Assembly (NCBI RefSeq): GCF_005771565.1
Contig: NZ_VAWA01000005.1
Location: 1 to 64,000 of the forward strand
DNA: 64,000 nt
Source of the DNA: Nesterenkonia sphaerica
GTDB lineage: Bacteria; Actinomycetota; Actinomycetes; Actinomycetales; Micrococcaceae
Direction: 5' to 3'
Below the pieces are notes generated by a model, which searched no databases, had not been told where the DNA came from, and was given only the letters and a program-made list of their open reading frames with translations. Positions 34,874 through 43,041 of this stretch are shown one piece after another. A program made the position numbers and the translations under genes. Every line of letters begins with the position of its first letter. Position 1 is the first letter of the stretch.

Positions 34874-34996
34874 ATGAGTGACGCACAGATTCTTGCGCTG
34901 GAGGTCTTCTTCATCGGCCTGCTGGTCCTGTCCGTGATTACGATCAGCTGGATCGGCTTCGTGGTGCTCTCCCGCCTGTTCAAGGGACAGCGCTGA
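34874..34996 (+). CDS. 40-residue single-helix membrane peptide
   Basis: This short gene encodes a 40-residue peptide: a polar start (MSDAQ), one long hydrophobic helix (about residues 7-33, rich in Leu, Val, Ile and Phe with one Trp), and a basic end (RLFKGQR). It is probably an inner-membrane peptide with a cytoplasmic C-terminus. It has a matching -10 box six bases upstream and its stop TGA overlaps the proposed CTG start of ygfZ by three bases, so its translation may be needed to start ygfZ. I know no family name. Its features look like a real micro-gene rather than chance. Confidence 0.6.
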   Translation: MSDAQILALEVFFIGLLVLSVITISWIGFVVLSRLFKGQR

Positions 34997-36198
34997 TCGC
35001 CACCCCGCGCACCTCACCCCTGCTGGGCCGCGCCGGCGCGGTCGCGGCCACGGGGCCGGACGCTGGAACAGCCGCGCACTACGGCAGTCCCACCCGAGAG
35101 CAGCGTGCCCTGGAGGCCGGCTCCGCAGTGGTGGACCTCTCCACTCGTGCGGTGGTGACCGTGTCAGGCCCGGACCGGCTGAACTGGCTGACCACTCTCT
35201 CCTCCCAGCAGGTGACCGACCTGCGCGCGGGAGACTGTTCGGAGCTGCTGCTGCTGGACATCGCCGGCCGCATTGAACACGCCCCGGCCATCGTGGACGA
35301 TGGCGAGACCGCATGGCTGATTACCGAAGCCAGTCACGGCCCCGCTCTTCGCCAGTGGCTGGAGTCCATGAAGTTCGCCCTGCGGGTGGAGGTCGCCGAG
35401 CGCACTGACGACTATGCCGTGCTGGGCAGTACGGCCGCGCTTCCGGAGTCCCTGCCCTCCACCCCGGCCGCGCAGTGGACCGACCCCTGGCCGCAGCTGG
35501 GGCCAGGCGCTGAGTCCTACGCAGCCACCGAGGAGGCTGACCATCCTGGCAAGGAGTTCAGCTGGCACCTGACCCTGGTACCCCGGGAACAGCTCGACGA
35601 CGCCGTGACGCATCTGGAGAGCCAGGGCTGGCTGCTCGCCGGGGCCATGGCAGCCGAAGCGCTGCGCATTGCTGCCTGGCGGCCCCGACTGGCTTTCGAC
35701 GTTGATGCCAAGGCCATTCCCCACGAGCTGGACCTTATCCGTACCGCGGTACACCTGAGCAAGGGGTGCTACAAGGGGCAGGAGACGATCGCCCGGGTGC
35801 ACAACCTGGGGCATCCTCCCCGCCGGCTGGTGTTTCTGCACCTCGATGGTTCCGAGCACACTTTGCCCGCCCCTGGCGCCGACGTGCTGGCGCCCGCCAC
35901 CACCGCCGACCGTGCTGCACTGGCAGCAGAACGCGCGGTGGGAGTGGTCACCTCGGTGGCCCGCCACCACGAGGCCGGCCCGATTGCGCTGGCCCTGGTC
36001 AAACGCAAAGTGGACCCAGAAGCAGCACTGGTGGTGCGGGACACTGCCCCCGCCGAGGCTGATGATGCCCCGCAGGAGCAGCCCGCCGAGCCTGTGTTCT
36101 ACGCGGCGTCCCAGGAGGTCATTGTGCGCCCGGACGCGGGGAAGACCGTGGGTCGCCCGCAGGGGGATTTCCTCCGCGGGCCCCGGCGCCAGCCCTAG
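34993..36198 (+). CDS. ygfZ: YgfZ/GcvT-like folate-binding protein, non-canonical start
   Basis: YgfZ proteins bind folate and help maintain or repair certain Fe-S enzymes. The signature KGCYKGQETIARVHNLGHPP lies at the expected place, and the C-terminal barrel ends in a long acidic/proline linker. Homology-like N-terminal sequence (TSPLLGRAGAVAA, AHYGSPTREQRALEAG) precedes the first GTG (35128) by 44 codons. Between the upstream stop (34879) and 35128 no ATG, GTG or TTG exists in this frame. CTG 34993, overlapping the TGA of the 40-residue gene and five bases after AAGGGA, or ATC 34996 at eight bases, are the likely starts. NirB and other Fe-S enzymes nearby are possible clients. Confidence 0.85.
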   Translation: MIATPRTSPLLGRAGAVAATGPDAGTAAHYGSPTREQRALEAGSAVVDLSTRAVVTVSGPDRLNWLTTLSSQQVTDLRAGDCSELLLLDIAGRIEHAPAIVDDGETAWLITEASHGPALRQWLESMKFALRVEVAERTDDYAVLGSTAALPESLPSTPAAQWTDPWPQLGPGAESYAATEEADHPGKEFSWHLTLVPREQLDDAVTHLESQGWLLAGAMAAEALRIAAWRPRLAFDVDAKAIPHELDLIRTAVHLSKGCYKGQETIARVHNLGHPPRRLVFLHLDGSEHTLPAPGADVLAPATTADRAALAAERAVGVVTSVARHHEAGPIALALVKRKVDPEAALVVRDTAPAEADDAPQEQPAEPVFYAASQEVIVRPDAGKTVGRPQGDFLRGPRRQP

Positions 36199-37226
36199 CG
36201 GCCGAAGAGGATCTTCGCCTCCTCATAGCGTTCGGCGGGAACCTCTTTGAGTCCGTCCAAGGCCTCCTGCAGGTCCACCTTCACAATCTCGGTGCCGCGC
36301 AGCGAGGCCATGTGTCCCCAGGCCCGTTCGTGCACCAGGTCCAAAGCCTTGATGCCGAACCTGGTGGCGAGCACGCGGTCATAGCCGGTGGGGTTGCCGC
36401 CGCGTTGGATGTGCCCCAATGTCGTGTTGCGCGTTTCGATGCCTGTGCGCTCTTCAATCAGGGTGGTGATGAAATCCCCGATGCCGCCAAGCCGGGGCCG
36501 GCCGTCGGCTTCCTGTCCCTTGCCGGCCAACGCCTCATCGGCGTTCTCCGGAATGAAGCCCTCGGCGACCACCACCAGCGGCGACCGGCCTCGTGAGTGG
36601 ACCTGCTCGACCCATTCGCACAGCTGATCAATGCTGACCTTCTGCTCAGGAATGAGAATCGCGTGGGCACCAGCAGCCATGCCCGAGTGCAGGGCGATCC
36701 AACCGACATGACGGCCCATCACCTCAGAGACCATGCACCGGTGGTGGGATTCACCAGTGGTGCGCAGGCGGTCCATGGCGTCGGTGGCAATGGATATCGC
36801 GGTGTCAAACCCGAAAGTGTAATCAGTGGCCTTGAGGTCATTGTCGATGGTCTTGGGGACCCCCACCACAGGTATGCCATCCTCAGCTAACCGTCTGGCA
36901 CCTGCCAGGGTGCCTTCGCCCCCGATGGCGATCACCGCATCCACATCGTGGCGCTTCAGCTGCTGAGCGATCTTCACCGGTCCGCCCTGCGGATGGTTGT
37001 AGGGGTGGGTCCTGGAGGTGCCCAGGATGGTGCCTCCCTCCCGGGCGATGCCGCGCACGTCCTGTCGCGTCAGATCAATGTAGTCGGCTTCGATCATGCC
37101 TTTCCAGCCGGACTTGAAACCGACAAACTCGTCGCCGTAGGACTTGATGCCGTGCAGCACGGCTGAGCGGATGACGGCGTTGAGTCCGGGGCAGTCGCCT
37201 CCGGAGGTGAGGAGTCCAATGCGCAT
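36195..37226 (-). CDS. pfkA: 6-phosphofructokinase
   Basis: PfkA phosphorylates fructose 6-phosphate to the 1,6-bisphosphate, the committed glycolytic step. The 343-residue protein has MRIGLLTSGGDCPGLNAVIR at the start, IGGEGTLAGARRLAEDG near 100 and GVPKTIDNDLKATDYTFGFD near 122, MVSEVMGRHVGW near 165 and a late GHIQRGGNPTGYDRVLA. Gly in GGEGT, where PPi-dependent enzymes have Asp, favours ATP as donor, although the Lys of PKTIDND is shared with PPi types. ATG 37226 fits the family; GTG 37238 adds four residues. Its stop overlaps the convergent ygfZ stop within CTAG. Confidence 0.94.
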   Translation of the reverse strand: MRIGLLTSGGDCPGLNAVIRSAVLHGIKSYGDEFVGFKSGWKGMIEADYIDLTRQDVRGIAREGGTILGTSRTHPYNHPQGGPVKIAQQLKRHDVDAVIAIGGEGTLAGARRLAEDGIPVVGVPKTIDNDLKATDYTFGFDTAISIATDAMDRLRTTGESHHRCMVSEVMGRHVGWIALHSGMAAGAHAILIPEQKVSIDQLCEWVEQVHSRGRSPLVVVAEGFIPENADEALAGKGQEADGRPRLGGIGDFITTLIEERTGIETRNTTLGHIQRGGNPTGYDRVLATRFGIKALDLVHERAWGHMASLRGTEIVKVDLQEALDGLKEVPAERYEEAKILFGR

Positions 37227-37351
37227 GGGATGTGTCACTTCTTTCTCGCGTGGCGCGAAACGTCATGGTCCTGACATCCTCGGCAGGTGGTTCAGCCACC
37301 AGTCTATTACCGGCGTGCGGGCCCGCGGTGGCGTGACCGGCCCCTGCGGCG

Positions 37352-38557
37352 TTACTTGCTGCCCAGGAGCCTCTCGATGCGCTCAATACCTTCGGCCAGG
37401 TCCTCGTCCCCCAGTGCGTAGGAGAGCCGGAGATAGCCTGAGGGGCCGAACGCCTCTCCGGGGACCACGGCGACCTTGGCTTTCTCCAGAATCACTTCGG
37501 CCAGCTCCGCAGTGGAGGTGGGCGTGGTGCCGTCGATCTCGCGGTTCAGCGCGCCCCGACCGTCGACATAGGCGTAGAACGCCCCCTGCGGCACCGGCGT
37601 TTCGAAGCCCGCAATCCTGTTGAGCTTCTCCACGATGGTGGTGCGCCGCCGGTCGAAGGCTTCGCGCATCTGGTCCACCGGCTCCTGCGGGCCGGTGATC
37701 GCAGCAAGTGCGGCCCGCTGGGAGACGTTGGCCACGTTAGAGGTCAGATGGGTCTGCAGGGTGCTGGCGGCTTTGATCACATCCGAGGGGCCGACCATCC
37801 AGCCGACTCGCCAGCCGGTCATCGCGTAGGTCTTGGCCACTCCGGACAGTATGACGACCTGGTCTGCAAGCTCCGGCACCGAGGCAATGGAGGTGAAGGG
37901 AACCCCGTCGTAGGTCAGCTTCTCGTAGATCTCATCAGTAATGACCCACAGCCCCTGCTCGGCAGCCCACCGGCCGATCGCCTGCGTCTCCTCGGGGGTA
38001 TACACCGCCCCCGTGGGGTTCGACGGTGAGACGAACATCAAGGCTTTCGTACGCTCGGTGACAGCGTCCTGCAGCTGCTCCACGGTGACCTTGTAACCCT
38101 GTTCCGGACCGGCGAAGACCTCCACAGTGGAGCCACCGGCGAGCTTGATGGCCTCCGGGTAGGTCGTCCAGTACGGGGAGGGGACGATGACCTGATCACC
38201 GGGGTCCACCAGAGCGGCCAGGCTGGCATAGACCGCGTGCTTTCCGCCATTAGTCACCAAGACCTGGGAAGCCTCCGCCTGGTACCCCGAATCCCGGGCG
38301 GTCTTCTCCGCGATGGCCTGCCGGAGCTCCGGGAGCCCTGCTGCAGGCGTGTACTTATGATTCTTGGGGTCCTTCGCTGCGGCCACCGCAGCTTCAACAA
38401 TGTGCTCAGGAGTGGGAAAGTCGGGCTCACCGGCGCCGAAACCGATCACATCCTCACCGGAGGCTTTCAGTGCCTTGGCCTTGGCATCGACTTTCATCGT
38501 GGCGGACTCCGCGATTGACGCGATCCGAGAGGAGACTCGATGGTGGGGAAGCGGCAT
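37352..38557 (-). CDS. Class I PLP-dependent aminotransferase (aspartate type)
   Basis: This 401-residue aminotransferase belongs to the subgroup usually annotated aspartate aminotransferase in actinobacteria, lying next to tRNA-Trp and secE. It has [19 protein letters not shown] near residue 40, [20 protein letters not shown] near 105, [14 protein letters not shown] near 175, [11 protein letters not shown] near 210 and the PLP lysine in [17 protein letters not shown] near 240. The conserved Arg for the substrate carboxylate is in GYLRLSYA near 380. It is divergent from the tRNA. AAGGA precedes the ATG. Broader transamination specificity is possible. Confidence 0.93.
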   Translation of the reverse strand: MPLPHHRVSSRIASIAESATMKVDAKAKALKASGEDVIGFGAGEPDFPTPEHIVEAAVAAAKDPKNHKYTPAAGLPELRQAIAEKTARDSGYQAEASQVLVTNGGKHAVYASLAALVDPGDQVIVPSPYWTTYPEAIKLAGGSTVEVFAGPEQGYKVTVEQLQDAVTERTKALMFVSPSNPTGAVYTPEETQAIGRWAAEQGLWVITDEIYEKLTYDGVPFTSIASVPELADQVVILSGVAKTYAMTGWRVGWMVGPSDVIKAASTLQTHLTSNVANVSQRAALAAITGPQEPVDQMREAFDRRRTTIVEKLNRIAGFETPVPQGAFYAYVDGRGALNREIDGTTPTSTAELAEVILEKAKVAVVPGEAFGPSGYLRLSYALGDEDLAEGIERIERLLGSK

Positions 38558-38682
38558 GACAGGTGCGTCCTTTCTGGAGCGGGCACTATGGACCTGGTGA
38601 TTCCCACACTATCGGGCAGCGTCGCCGGCGTATACCGTCAGCGGCCGGCGCAGTTGGTGTTCTGTCAGGGCTCGGCGTAGAC

Positions 38683-38712
38683 TTGACTGCTGGTGTCGTG
38701 AACACCGCTACT
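38683..38712 (+). promoter_or_regulatory. Possible promoter for tRNA-Trp and secE-nusG
   Basis: TTGACT (38683-38688) is followed after 18 bases by GCTACT (38707-38712), a good -35 with a weak -10. RNA would begin near 38720, about 30 bases before the tRNA. No other promoter is obvious upstream of the tRNA. Confidence 0.35.
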
Positions 38713-38748
38713 GGGCATGCCTTTGCACCAGCGGAGGAAATGGCCAAT

Positions 38749-38821
38749 AGGGCAGTGGCGCAATTGGTAGCGCAACGGTCTCCAAAACCGTAGGTTGCAG
38801 GTTCGAGTCCTGTCTGCCCTG
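38749..38821 (+). tRNA. tRNA-Trp (anticodon CCA)
   Basis: A 73-base cloverleaf without encoded CCA tail is read directly. The acceptor stem AGGGCAG (38749-38755) pairs with CTGCCCT (38814-38820), with G as discriminator. The anticodon loop CTCCAAA gives anticodon CCA, flanked by ACGGT/ACCGT arms. The T-loop is GGTTCGAGTCC. It sits directly upstream of secE, as in most actinobacteria. Confidence 0.97.
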
Positions 38822-38962
38822 CGTTGAGCAGTGCCGTGTTGTCAGCGGCGCTGCTTCACGGGAAGGTTCGCTCACGCTTCGGCTGGGCGCGCACCTCGCC
38901 CCACCTGCCCCGACACACGCGGGGGAGCAGCCACACAGTAGCCGAAAGCAGATGGAGTCTTC

Positions 38963-39226
38963 GTGTCCCAGACACCTGTGACAGACCCCGGAGGTCACTC
39001 CGGCGGCAGCTCACGCCCGAAGAATCCGCTCTCCAGGGCCTGGCTGTTTCTGAAGCAGGTTTTTGACGAACTGCGGAAGGTCATCGTTCCCACGCGCCGG
39101 GAGTTGCTGAACTACACCGCCGTGGTCCTGGTCTTCGTGCTGATCGTGATCGGCATCGTGTCACTGCTGGACTGGGGACTCGACAACCTTTCGGAGCTCG
39201 TGTTCGGCGGCGGCGCGGGCACTTAG
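38963..39226 (+). CDS. secE: Preprotein translocase subunit SecE
   Basis: SecE is the small clamp subunit of the SecYEG channel. The 87-residue protein has a polar N-terminus, the conserved amphipathic LKQVFDELRKVIVPTRRELL near residue 30 and a single membrane helix (about 50-72). This one-helix form is normal outside enterobacteria. It starts at GTG 38963 with TGGAG a few bases before it, between tRNA-Trp and nusG in the standard order. Confidence 0.95.
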   Translation: MSQTPVTDPGGHSGGSSRPKNPLSRAWLFLKQVFDELRKVIVPTRRELLNYTAVVLVFVLIVIGIVSLLDWGLDNLSELVFGGGAGT

Positions 39227-39247
39227 CTCAACTGCAACAGCAAACTG

Positions 39248-39266
39248 AATCCGGCTGGGCCGGATT
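39248..39266 (+). other. Perfect hairpin between secE and nusG
   Basis: AATCCGGC pairs perfectly with GCCGGATT around a TGG loop. There is no U-tract, so it is more likely a processing or stability element than a terminator. It precedes the TAGGAG site of nusG by about 20 bases. Confidence 0.45.
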
Positions 39267-39290
39267 ACGCATCACTTACCTAGGAGAAAC

Positions 39291-39992
39291 GTGTCTGATC
39301 AGGAACTGACGCAGGACGACGCAGCTGAGGCTGCAGAGGCCCCCGCGGAGGAGGAGAAGACCTACGAGCAGCGCGCCGAGGAGCTCAAGAGTGAGCTTCG
39401 CCGCGGCCTGGGCGACTGGTACGTGGTGCACACCTACGCGGGGTACGAAAAGCGGGTGAAGTCCAACCTGGAGACTCGCATCCAGACCCAGGACATGGAG
39501 GAACAGATCTACGAGATCGACGTTCCCATGGAAGACGTCGTGGAGATCAAGAACACTCAGCGCAAGGTCGTCAACCGAGTGCGCATCCCCGGATACGTAC
39601 TGGTGCGCATGGAACTCACCGACGAATCCTGGGGCGTGGTGCGGCACACCCCAGGCGTCACCGGGTTCGTCGGCAATGCTCACGACCCACAGCCCCTGGG
39701 CACGGAAGAAGTCTTCAACATGCTCGCCGAGCACCGGTTGGGCAAGCCCGGGGAGCGCAAAGTCGAGGTCGTCGAGGGAGACAGCGGTCCGGCCCCGGCT
39801 CCCGCCTCAGACGTCAAGGTGGACTTCGAAGTGGGCGAGTCCGTCACGGTCACCGATGGTCCGTTCGCCACCCTTCCTGCCACCATTTCAGAGATCAATG
39901 TGGATGCCCGCACCCTGGTGGTGCTGGTCTCGATCTTCGAACGTGAAACTCCGGTGACACTGAACTTCAATCAGGTGGCGAAGATCTACTGA
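39291..39992 (+). CDS. nusG: Transcription antitermination/termination factor NusG
   Basis: NusG binds RNA polymerase, affects pausing and termination and links to ribosomes and Rho. The 233-residue protein has an acidic, Ala/Glu-rich start (residues 1-40), as in actinobacteria. The NGN domain follows ([19 protein letters not shown] near 43, [20 protein letters not shown] near 100, TPGVTGFVG). A linker leads to the KOW domain ([20 protein letters not shown] near 180, and the [19 protein letters not shown] end). The start is GTG 39291 with a TAGGAG site. rplK and rplA follow. Confidence 0.96.
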   Translation: MSDQELTQDDAAEAAEAPAEEEKTYEQRAEELKSELRRGLGDWYVVHTYAGYEKRVKSNLETRIQTQDMEEQIYEIDVPMEDVVEIKNTQRKVVNRVRIPGYVLVRMELTDESWGVVRHTPGVTGFVGNAHDPQPLGTEEVFNMLAEHRLGKPGERKVEVVEGDSGPAPAPASDVKVDFEVGESVTVTDGPFATLPATISEINVDARTLVVLVSIFERETPVTLNFNQVAKIY

Positions 39993-40171
39993 TCTCTGGC
40001 GCGTGAGCGCACACGGCTCTTCCCCGCCCAAAAAACTGAACAAGACTTCGTCGCCGCTTACCGTGCTTTGGGTGACTGGCGGCGATCTGAGCGGCTCGGC
40101 CAGATCCGCTCACCCCTGCACATCTCGCTCCTGAGGGTGCAGGACGCACGAAAACTAGCAAAGGACAGATT

Positions 40172-40603
40172 ATGGCCCCGAAGAAAAAGGTCTCCGGGCT
40201 GATCAAGCTGCAGATCCAGGCTGGTGCTGCCAACCCGGCACCGCCGATCGGCCCTGCGCTCGGCCAGCACGGCGTCAACATCATGGAGTTCTGCAAGGCG
40301 TACAACGCCGCGACGGAAAACCAGCGCGGCAACGTGGTGCCGGTGGAGATCACGGTCTATGAGGACCGCTCCTTCACCTTCATCACCAAGACCCCGCCCG
40401 CAGCCGAACTCATCAAGAAGGCTGCCGGAGTCAACAAGGGTTCCGGTGTCCCGCACACGGAGAAGGTCGGCAAGCTCTCAAAGGCACAGGTCGAAGAGAT
40501 CGCGCAGACCAAGATGGAAGACCTCAACGCCAACGACATCGAGGCTGCGTCCAAGATTGTCGCCGGCACAGCCCGGTCCATGGGCATCACCGTCGACAAC
40601 TGA
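40172..40603 (+). CDS. rplK: 50S ribosomal protein L11
   Basis: L11 forms the GTPase-associated stalk base with 23S rRNA and is needed for RelA activation. The 143-residue protein has the standard start [40 protein letters not shown]-like core near residue 22 and the C-terminal SMGITV end. It is preceded by AAAGGACAG. A 179-base leader after nusG (39993-40171) contains GC-rich inverted segments but nothing I can name with confidence; an L1-type control site is possible there. Confidence 0.97.
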   Translation: MAPKKKVSGLIKLQIQAGAANPAPPIGPALGQHGVNIMEFCKAYNAATENQRGNVVPVEITVYEDRSFTFITKTPPAAELIKKAAGVNKGSGVPHTEKVGKLSKAQVEEIAQTKMEDLNANDIEAASKIVAGTARSMGITVDN

Positions 40604-40628
40604 GTCGGCACGTCAATACAAGTGAGAA

Positions 40629-40647
40629 GTCCCGAAGCATTCGGGAC
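40629..40647 (+). other. Hairpin between rplK and rplA
   Basis: GTCCCGAA and TTCGGGAC form an eight-pair stem around GCA, about 55 bases before rplA. No U-tract follows. It could be a processing site or part of ribosomal-protein feedback control; neither is shown. Confidence 0.4.
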
Positions 40648-40703
40648 GGTGGGAAGGGTCGAGCGCGGCCCATGTACCACAACTGCTAAGGAGAACAACG
40701 CAG

Positions 40704-41411
40704 ATGGCAAAGCGCAGCAAAGCATATAAGGCAGCAGCCGAGAAGATCGGCGAAGACACTGTCTACACCCCGGCCCAGGCCGTGGCCCTGGCCAAGGAGA
40801 CCAACCCCTCCAAGACTGACGCAACCGTGGAGGTGGCTCTGCGGCTGTCAGTGGATCCGCGCAAGGCTGATCAGATGGTCCGCGGCACTGTGAACCTGCC
40901 GCACGGAACCGGTAAGACTGCCCGCGTGGTCGTCTTCACCCAGGGTGACAATGTGGCCAAAGCGGAGGAAGCCGGTGCCGACTACGTCGGTGGCGACGAA
41001 CTCATCGCCAAAGTCCAGGAGGGGTGGGTGGACTTCGACGCCGCCGTCGCCTCCCCAGACATGATGGGCAAGGTCGGCCGTCTGGGTAAGGTGCTGGGTC
41101 CCCGCAACCTGATGCCGAACCCCAAGACCGGCACCGTGACTCCGGACGTGGCGAAAGCGGTGACCGACATCAAGGCCGGCAAGATCGACTTCCGCGTCGA
41201 CAAGCACTCCAACCTGCACTTCGTAGTCGGCAAGACCAGCTTCGAGCCCAAGCAGCTGGCTGAGAACTACGCTGCAGTGCTGGAGGAGGTCCTGCGTCTG
41301 AAGCCCTCCGCCTCCAAGGGCCGGTACATCAGCAAGGCCACCGTGTCCACGACCTTCGGACCTGGCATCCCCGTAGATCCCAATGTGACCAAGGTCGTTG
41401 TCGCAGAGTAA
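40704..41411 (+). CDS. rplA: 50S ribosomal protein L1
   Basis: L1 is the mobile stalk protein at the E-site and commonly represses its own operon by binding mRNA. The 235-residue protein shows [15 protein letters not shown] at the start, [20 protein letters not shown] near 66, [20 protein letters not shown] near 115 (the family signature) and FGPGIPVDP near the end. AAGGAG precedes the ATG. A strong hairpin follows the gene. Confidence 0.97.
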   Translation: MAKRSKAYKAAAEKIGEDTVYTPAQAVALAKETNPSKTDATVEVALRLSVDPRKADQMVRGTVNLPHGTGKTARVVVFTQGDNVAKAEEAGADYVGGDELIAKVQEGWVDFDAAVASPDMMGKVGRLGKVLGPRNLMPNPKTGTVTPDVAKAVTDIKAGKIDFRVDKHSNLHFVVGKTSFEPKQLAENYAAVLEEVLRLKPSASKGRYISKATVSTTFGPGIPVDPNVTKVVVAE

Positions 41412-41426
41412 CTGAGGTACGCCTCC

Positions 41427-41463
41427 CAGGAGCCCCGTTCCAGAAGTCGGAACGGGGCTCCTG
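41427..41463 (+). terminator. Terminator-like hairpin after rplA
   Basis: A perfect 15-base stem (41427-41441 with 41449-41463; the arm reads CAGGAGCCCCGTTCC) closes on a seven-base loop, 16 bases after the rplA stop. There is no U-tract, which is common for actinobacterial terminators. It separates rplKA from rplJL. Confidence 0.75.
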
Positions 41464-41650
41464 TGCGTGGTGACGAAAGTCTGCAGCCGCCACCTGGGCG
41501 GACCTCGCCTGCGCCTGGGCGGTGCTGCGACTCAGCCGTATGGGCAGTCCGATGGGACACCTGGGCGGCTGATCAGTCTTGTCCCATCCTGCTGCCCGCA
41601 TGTAGCAGTGGCCCTTCGAAGCGGCCCGTGGTCGGCAAGGCAGTGAGGAT
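41464..41650. repeat. Intergenic with three CCTGGGCGG copies
   Basis: This part of the rplA-rplJ gap has no gene. The 11-mer CACCTGGGCGG occurs at 41491-41501 and 41558-41568, with CGCCTGGGCGG at 41512-41522. The three copies lie within 78 bases on the same strand. I know no factor for this element. Confidence 0.5.
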
Positions 41651-41680
41651 TTGAGGGTCTCCGATGAAGGGGTGTAGAGT
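41651..41680 (+). promoter_or_regulatory. Putative rplJL promoter
   Basis: TTGAGG (41651-41656), 18 bases, TAGAGT (41675-41680). Initiation near 41687 would give a leader of about 250 bases before rplJ, the usual size for an L10-type leader. Confidence 0.5.
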
Positions 41681-41686
41681 ATCCAA

Positions 41687-41853
41687 TTGACCAAAGACCG
41701 CCGGTCGCTTCAGTCGTGCGAGAATCAGTTGGCGCTGACTCTCGCGGTCACCGGGACCCCCGGAGTACGACTGAGCTTTAAAGACCCTCACGGGCGACCT
41801 GCGCAGGTGGACAACGCGCCAACATGAAATACCCGGATTCCGGTGTTGTGTTG
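41687..41853 (+). promoter_or_regulatory. Probable L10-type ribosomal protein leader
   Basis: The untranslated leader before rplJ-rplL sits where the L10 (or L10-L12 complex) autoregulatory RNA lies in many bacteria. It is rich in short complementary segments (for example CGAGAATCAG...CTGACTCTCG around 41719-41744) and ends in an intrinsic terminator. The class is inferred from position and layout. Confidence 0.5.
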
Positions 41854-41885
41854 AGCCCTGTGCAGCTGCGCACGGGGCTTTTTCT
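41854..41885 (+). terminator. Intrinsic terminator/attenuator upstream of rplJ
   Basis: AGCCCTGTGC pairs with GCACGGGGCT (10 pairs, one G-U) around a six-base loop, followed by TTTTTCT. It is the one textbook U-tract terminator I found in the window. Located inside the rplJ leader, 50 bases before the gene, it is best read as an attenuator controlled by the L10 leader. Confidence 0.8.
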
Positions 41886-41935
41886 ATGCCCCGCTCCTGT
41901 GACTCTGGCCGGCACTGTAATTCGGAAGGAGTGCC

Positions 41936-42457
41936 ATGGCGAATCCTGAGAAGGCGGCCGCCGTTGCGGAGCTCAAGGAGCTTTTCAACGCGTCAAACGC
42001 TGCTGTGCTCACGGAATACCGCGGCCTCTCCGTCGGTCAGCTGCAGCAACTGCGGCGGTCCGTGCGGGAGAACGCAAACTACGCCGTGGTGAAGAACACG
42101 CTGACCGAGATCGCAGCCAAGGAAGTGGGCATCGAATCCTTTGAGGGTCAGATGACCGGTCCTTCTGCGATCGCTTTCGTCCACGGGGACGCCGTGGACG
42201 TGGCGAAGGCTCTGCGTGACTTTGCCAAGGACAACCCTCAGCTCATCGTCAAGGGCGGCTACATGGATGGCCGGCCCCTGACCGAGGACGAGGTCAAGAA
42301 GCTCGCGGATCTTGAGTCCCGTGAGGTTCTGCTCGGCAAGCTGGCTGGTGCCTTCATCGGCGCTCAGACCAAGGCGGCCGCTACCTTCCAGGCTCCGATC
42401 TCCAAGATGGTCCGGACCGTGGAAGCCCTGCGCGCGAAGCAGGAAGACGCTGCCTGA
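41936..42457 (+). CDS. rplJ: 50S ribosomal protein L10
   Basis: L10 anchors L7/L12 dimers to form the factor-binding stalk. The 173-residue protein shows AAVAELKELFNASNAAVLTE at residue 8, YRGLSVGQLQQLRR near 30, YAVVKNTLTEIAA near 50 and a C-terminal helix (SKMVRTVEALRAKQEDA) that binds L7/L12. Its start at ATG 41936 follows GGAAGGAG. The upstream attenuator suggests feedback control. Confidence 0.97.
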   Translation: MANPEKAAAVAELKELFNASNAAVLTEYRGLSVGQLQQLRRSVRENANYAVVKNTLTEIAAKEVGIESFEGQMTGPSAIAFVHGDAVDVAKALRDFAKDNPQLIVKGGYMDGRPLTEDEVKKLADLESREVLLGKLAGAFIGAQTKAAATFQAPISKMVRTVEALRAKQEDAA

Positions 42458-42518
42458 CCCTTGTCAGCGCACAACAACGAAAACAAGATCCGTTTCAAAC
42501 ACGTAAGGAACCAATCCC

Positions 42519-42902
42519 ATGGCTAAGTTGAGCCACGACGAACTGATCGAACAGTTCAAGGAAATGAGCCTCATCGAGCTCTCGGAGTTCGTGAAGGTCT
42601 TCGAGGAGACCTTCGACGTCACTGCAGCCGCTCCCGTGGCCGCTGCCGGTGCCGCTCCAGCCGGCGGCGAGGCCGCTGAAGCTGAAGAGCAGACCGAGTT
42701 CGACGTCGTTCTCGAAGCTGCCGGTGACAAGAAGATCGGTGTCATCAAGGAGGTGCGCGGCCTGACCTCCCTCGGCCTGAAGGAGGCCAAGGAGCTGGTC
42801 GACGGCGCCCCCAAGCCAGTGCTCGAAGGCGTGGACAAAGAAGCTGCTGAGAAGGCCAAGGAGGCCCTCGAAGGCGCCGGCGCCACTGTCACTCTCAAGT
42901 GA
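42519..42902 (+). CDS. rplL: 50S ribosomal protein L7/L12
   Basis: L7/L12 is the multi-copy stalk protein that recruits translation factors. The 127-residue protein has an N-terminal dimerisation helix ([20 protein letters not shown]), an Ala/Gly/Pro hinge near residues 44-58 and the C-terminal factor-binding domain ([40 protein letters not shown]). A hairpin terminator follows 50 bases after the stop. Confidence 0.97.
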   Translation: MAKLSHDELIEQFKEMSLIELSEFVKVFEETFDVTAAAPVAAAGAAPAGGEAAEAEEQTEFDVVLEAAGDKKIGVIKEVRGLTSLGLKEAKELVDGAPKPVLEGVDKEAAEKAKEALEGAGATVTLK

Positions 42903-42952
42903 TCACTGCGGCCCACGCCGCACCCGGCAGCTGACACACAGCTTATACGCAG

Positions 42953-42991
42953 GAACCCCGGTCGACTCCACTGCAGGAGCCGACCGGGGTT
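42953..42991 (+). terminator. Terminator hairpin after rplL
   Basis: GAACCCCGGTCG (42953-42964) pairs perfectly with CGACCGGGGTTC (42981-42992, within one base of the given end) across a 16-base loop. It should end rplJL transcription, so rpoB must have its own promoter further on. Its orientation also suits the convergent gene at 43042. Confidence 0.75.
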
Positions 42992-43041
42992 CTTGCTGTG
43001 CTAGGGCCGCCGAAGGGTCGCCAGACAGGTCGGGTGATAGG

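Noticed and set aside
36195-37226. pfkA as a PPi-dependent phosphofructokinase
   Set aside because: The PKTIDND lysine is shared with PPi enzymes, but GGEGT has Gly where PPi enzymes have Asp, favouring ATP.
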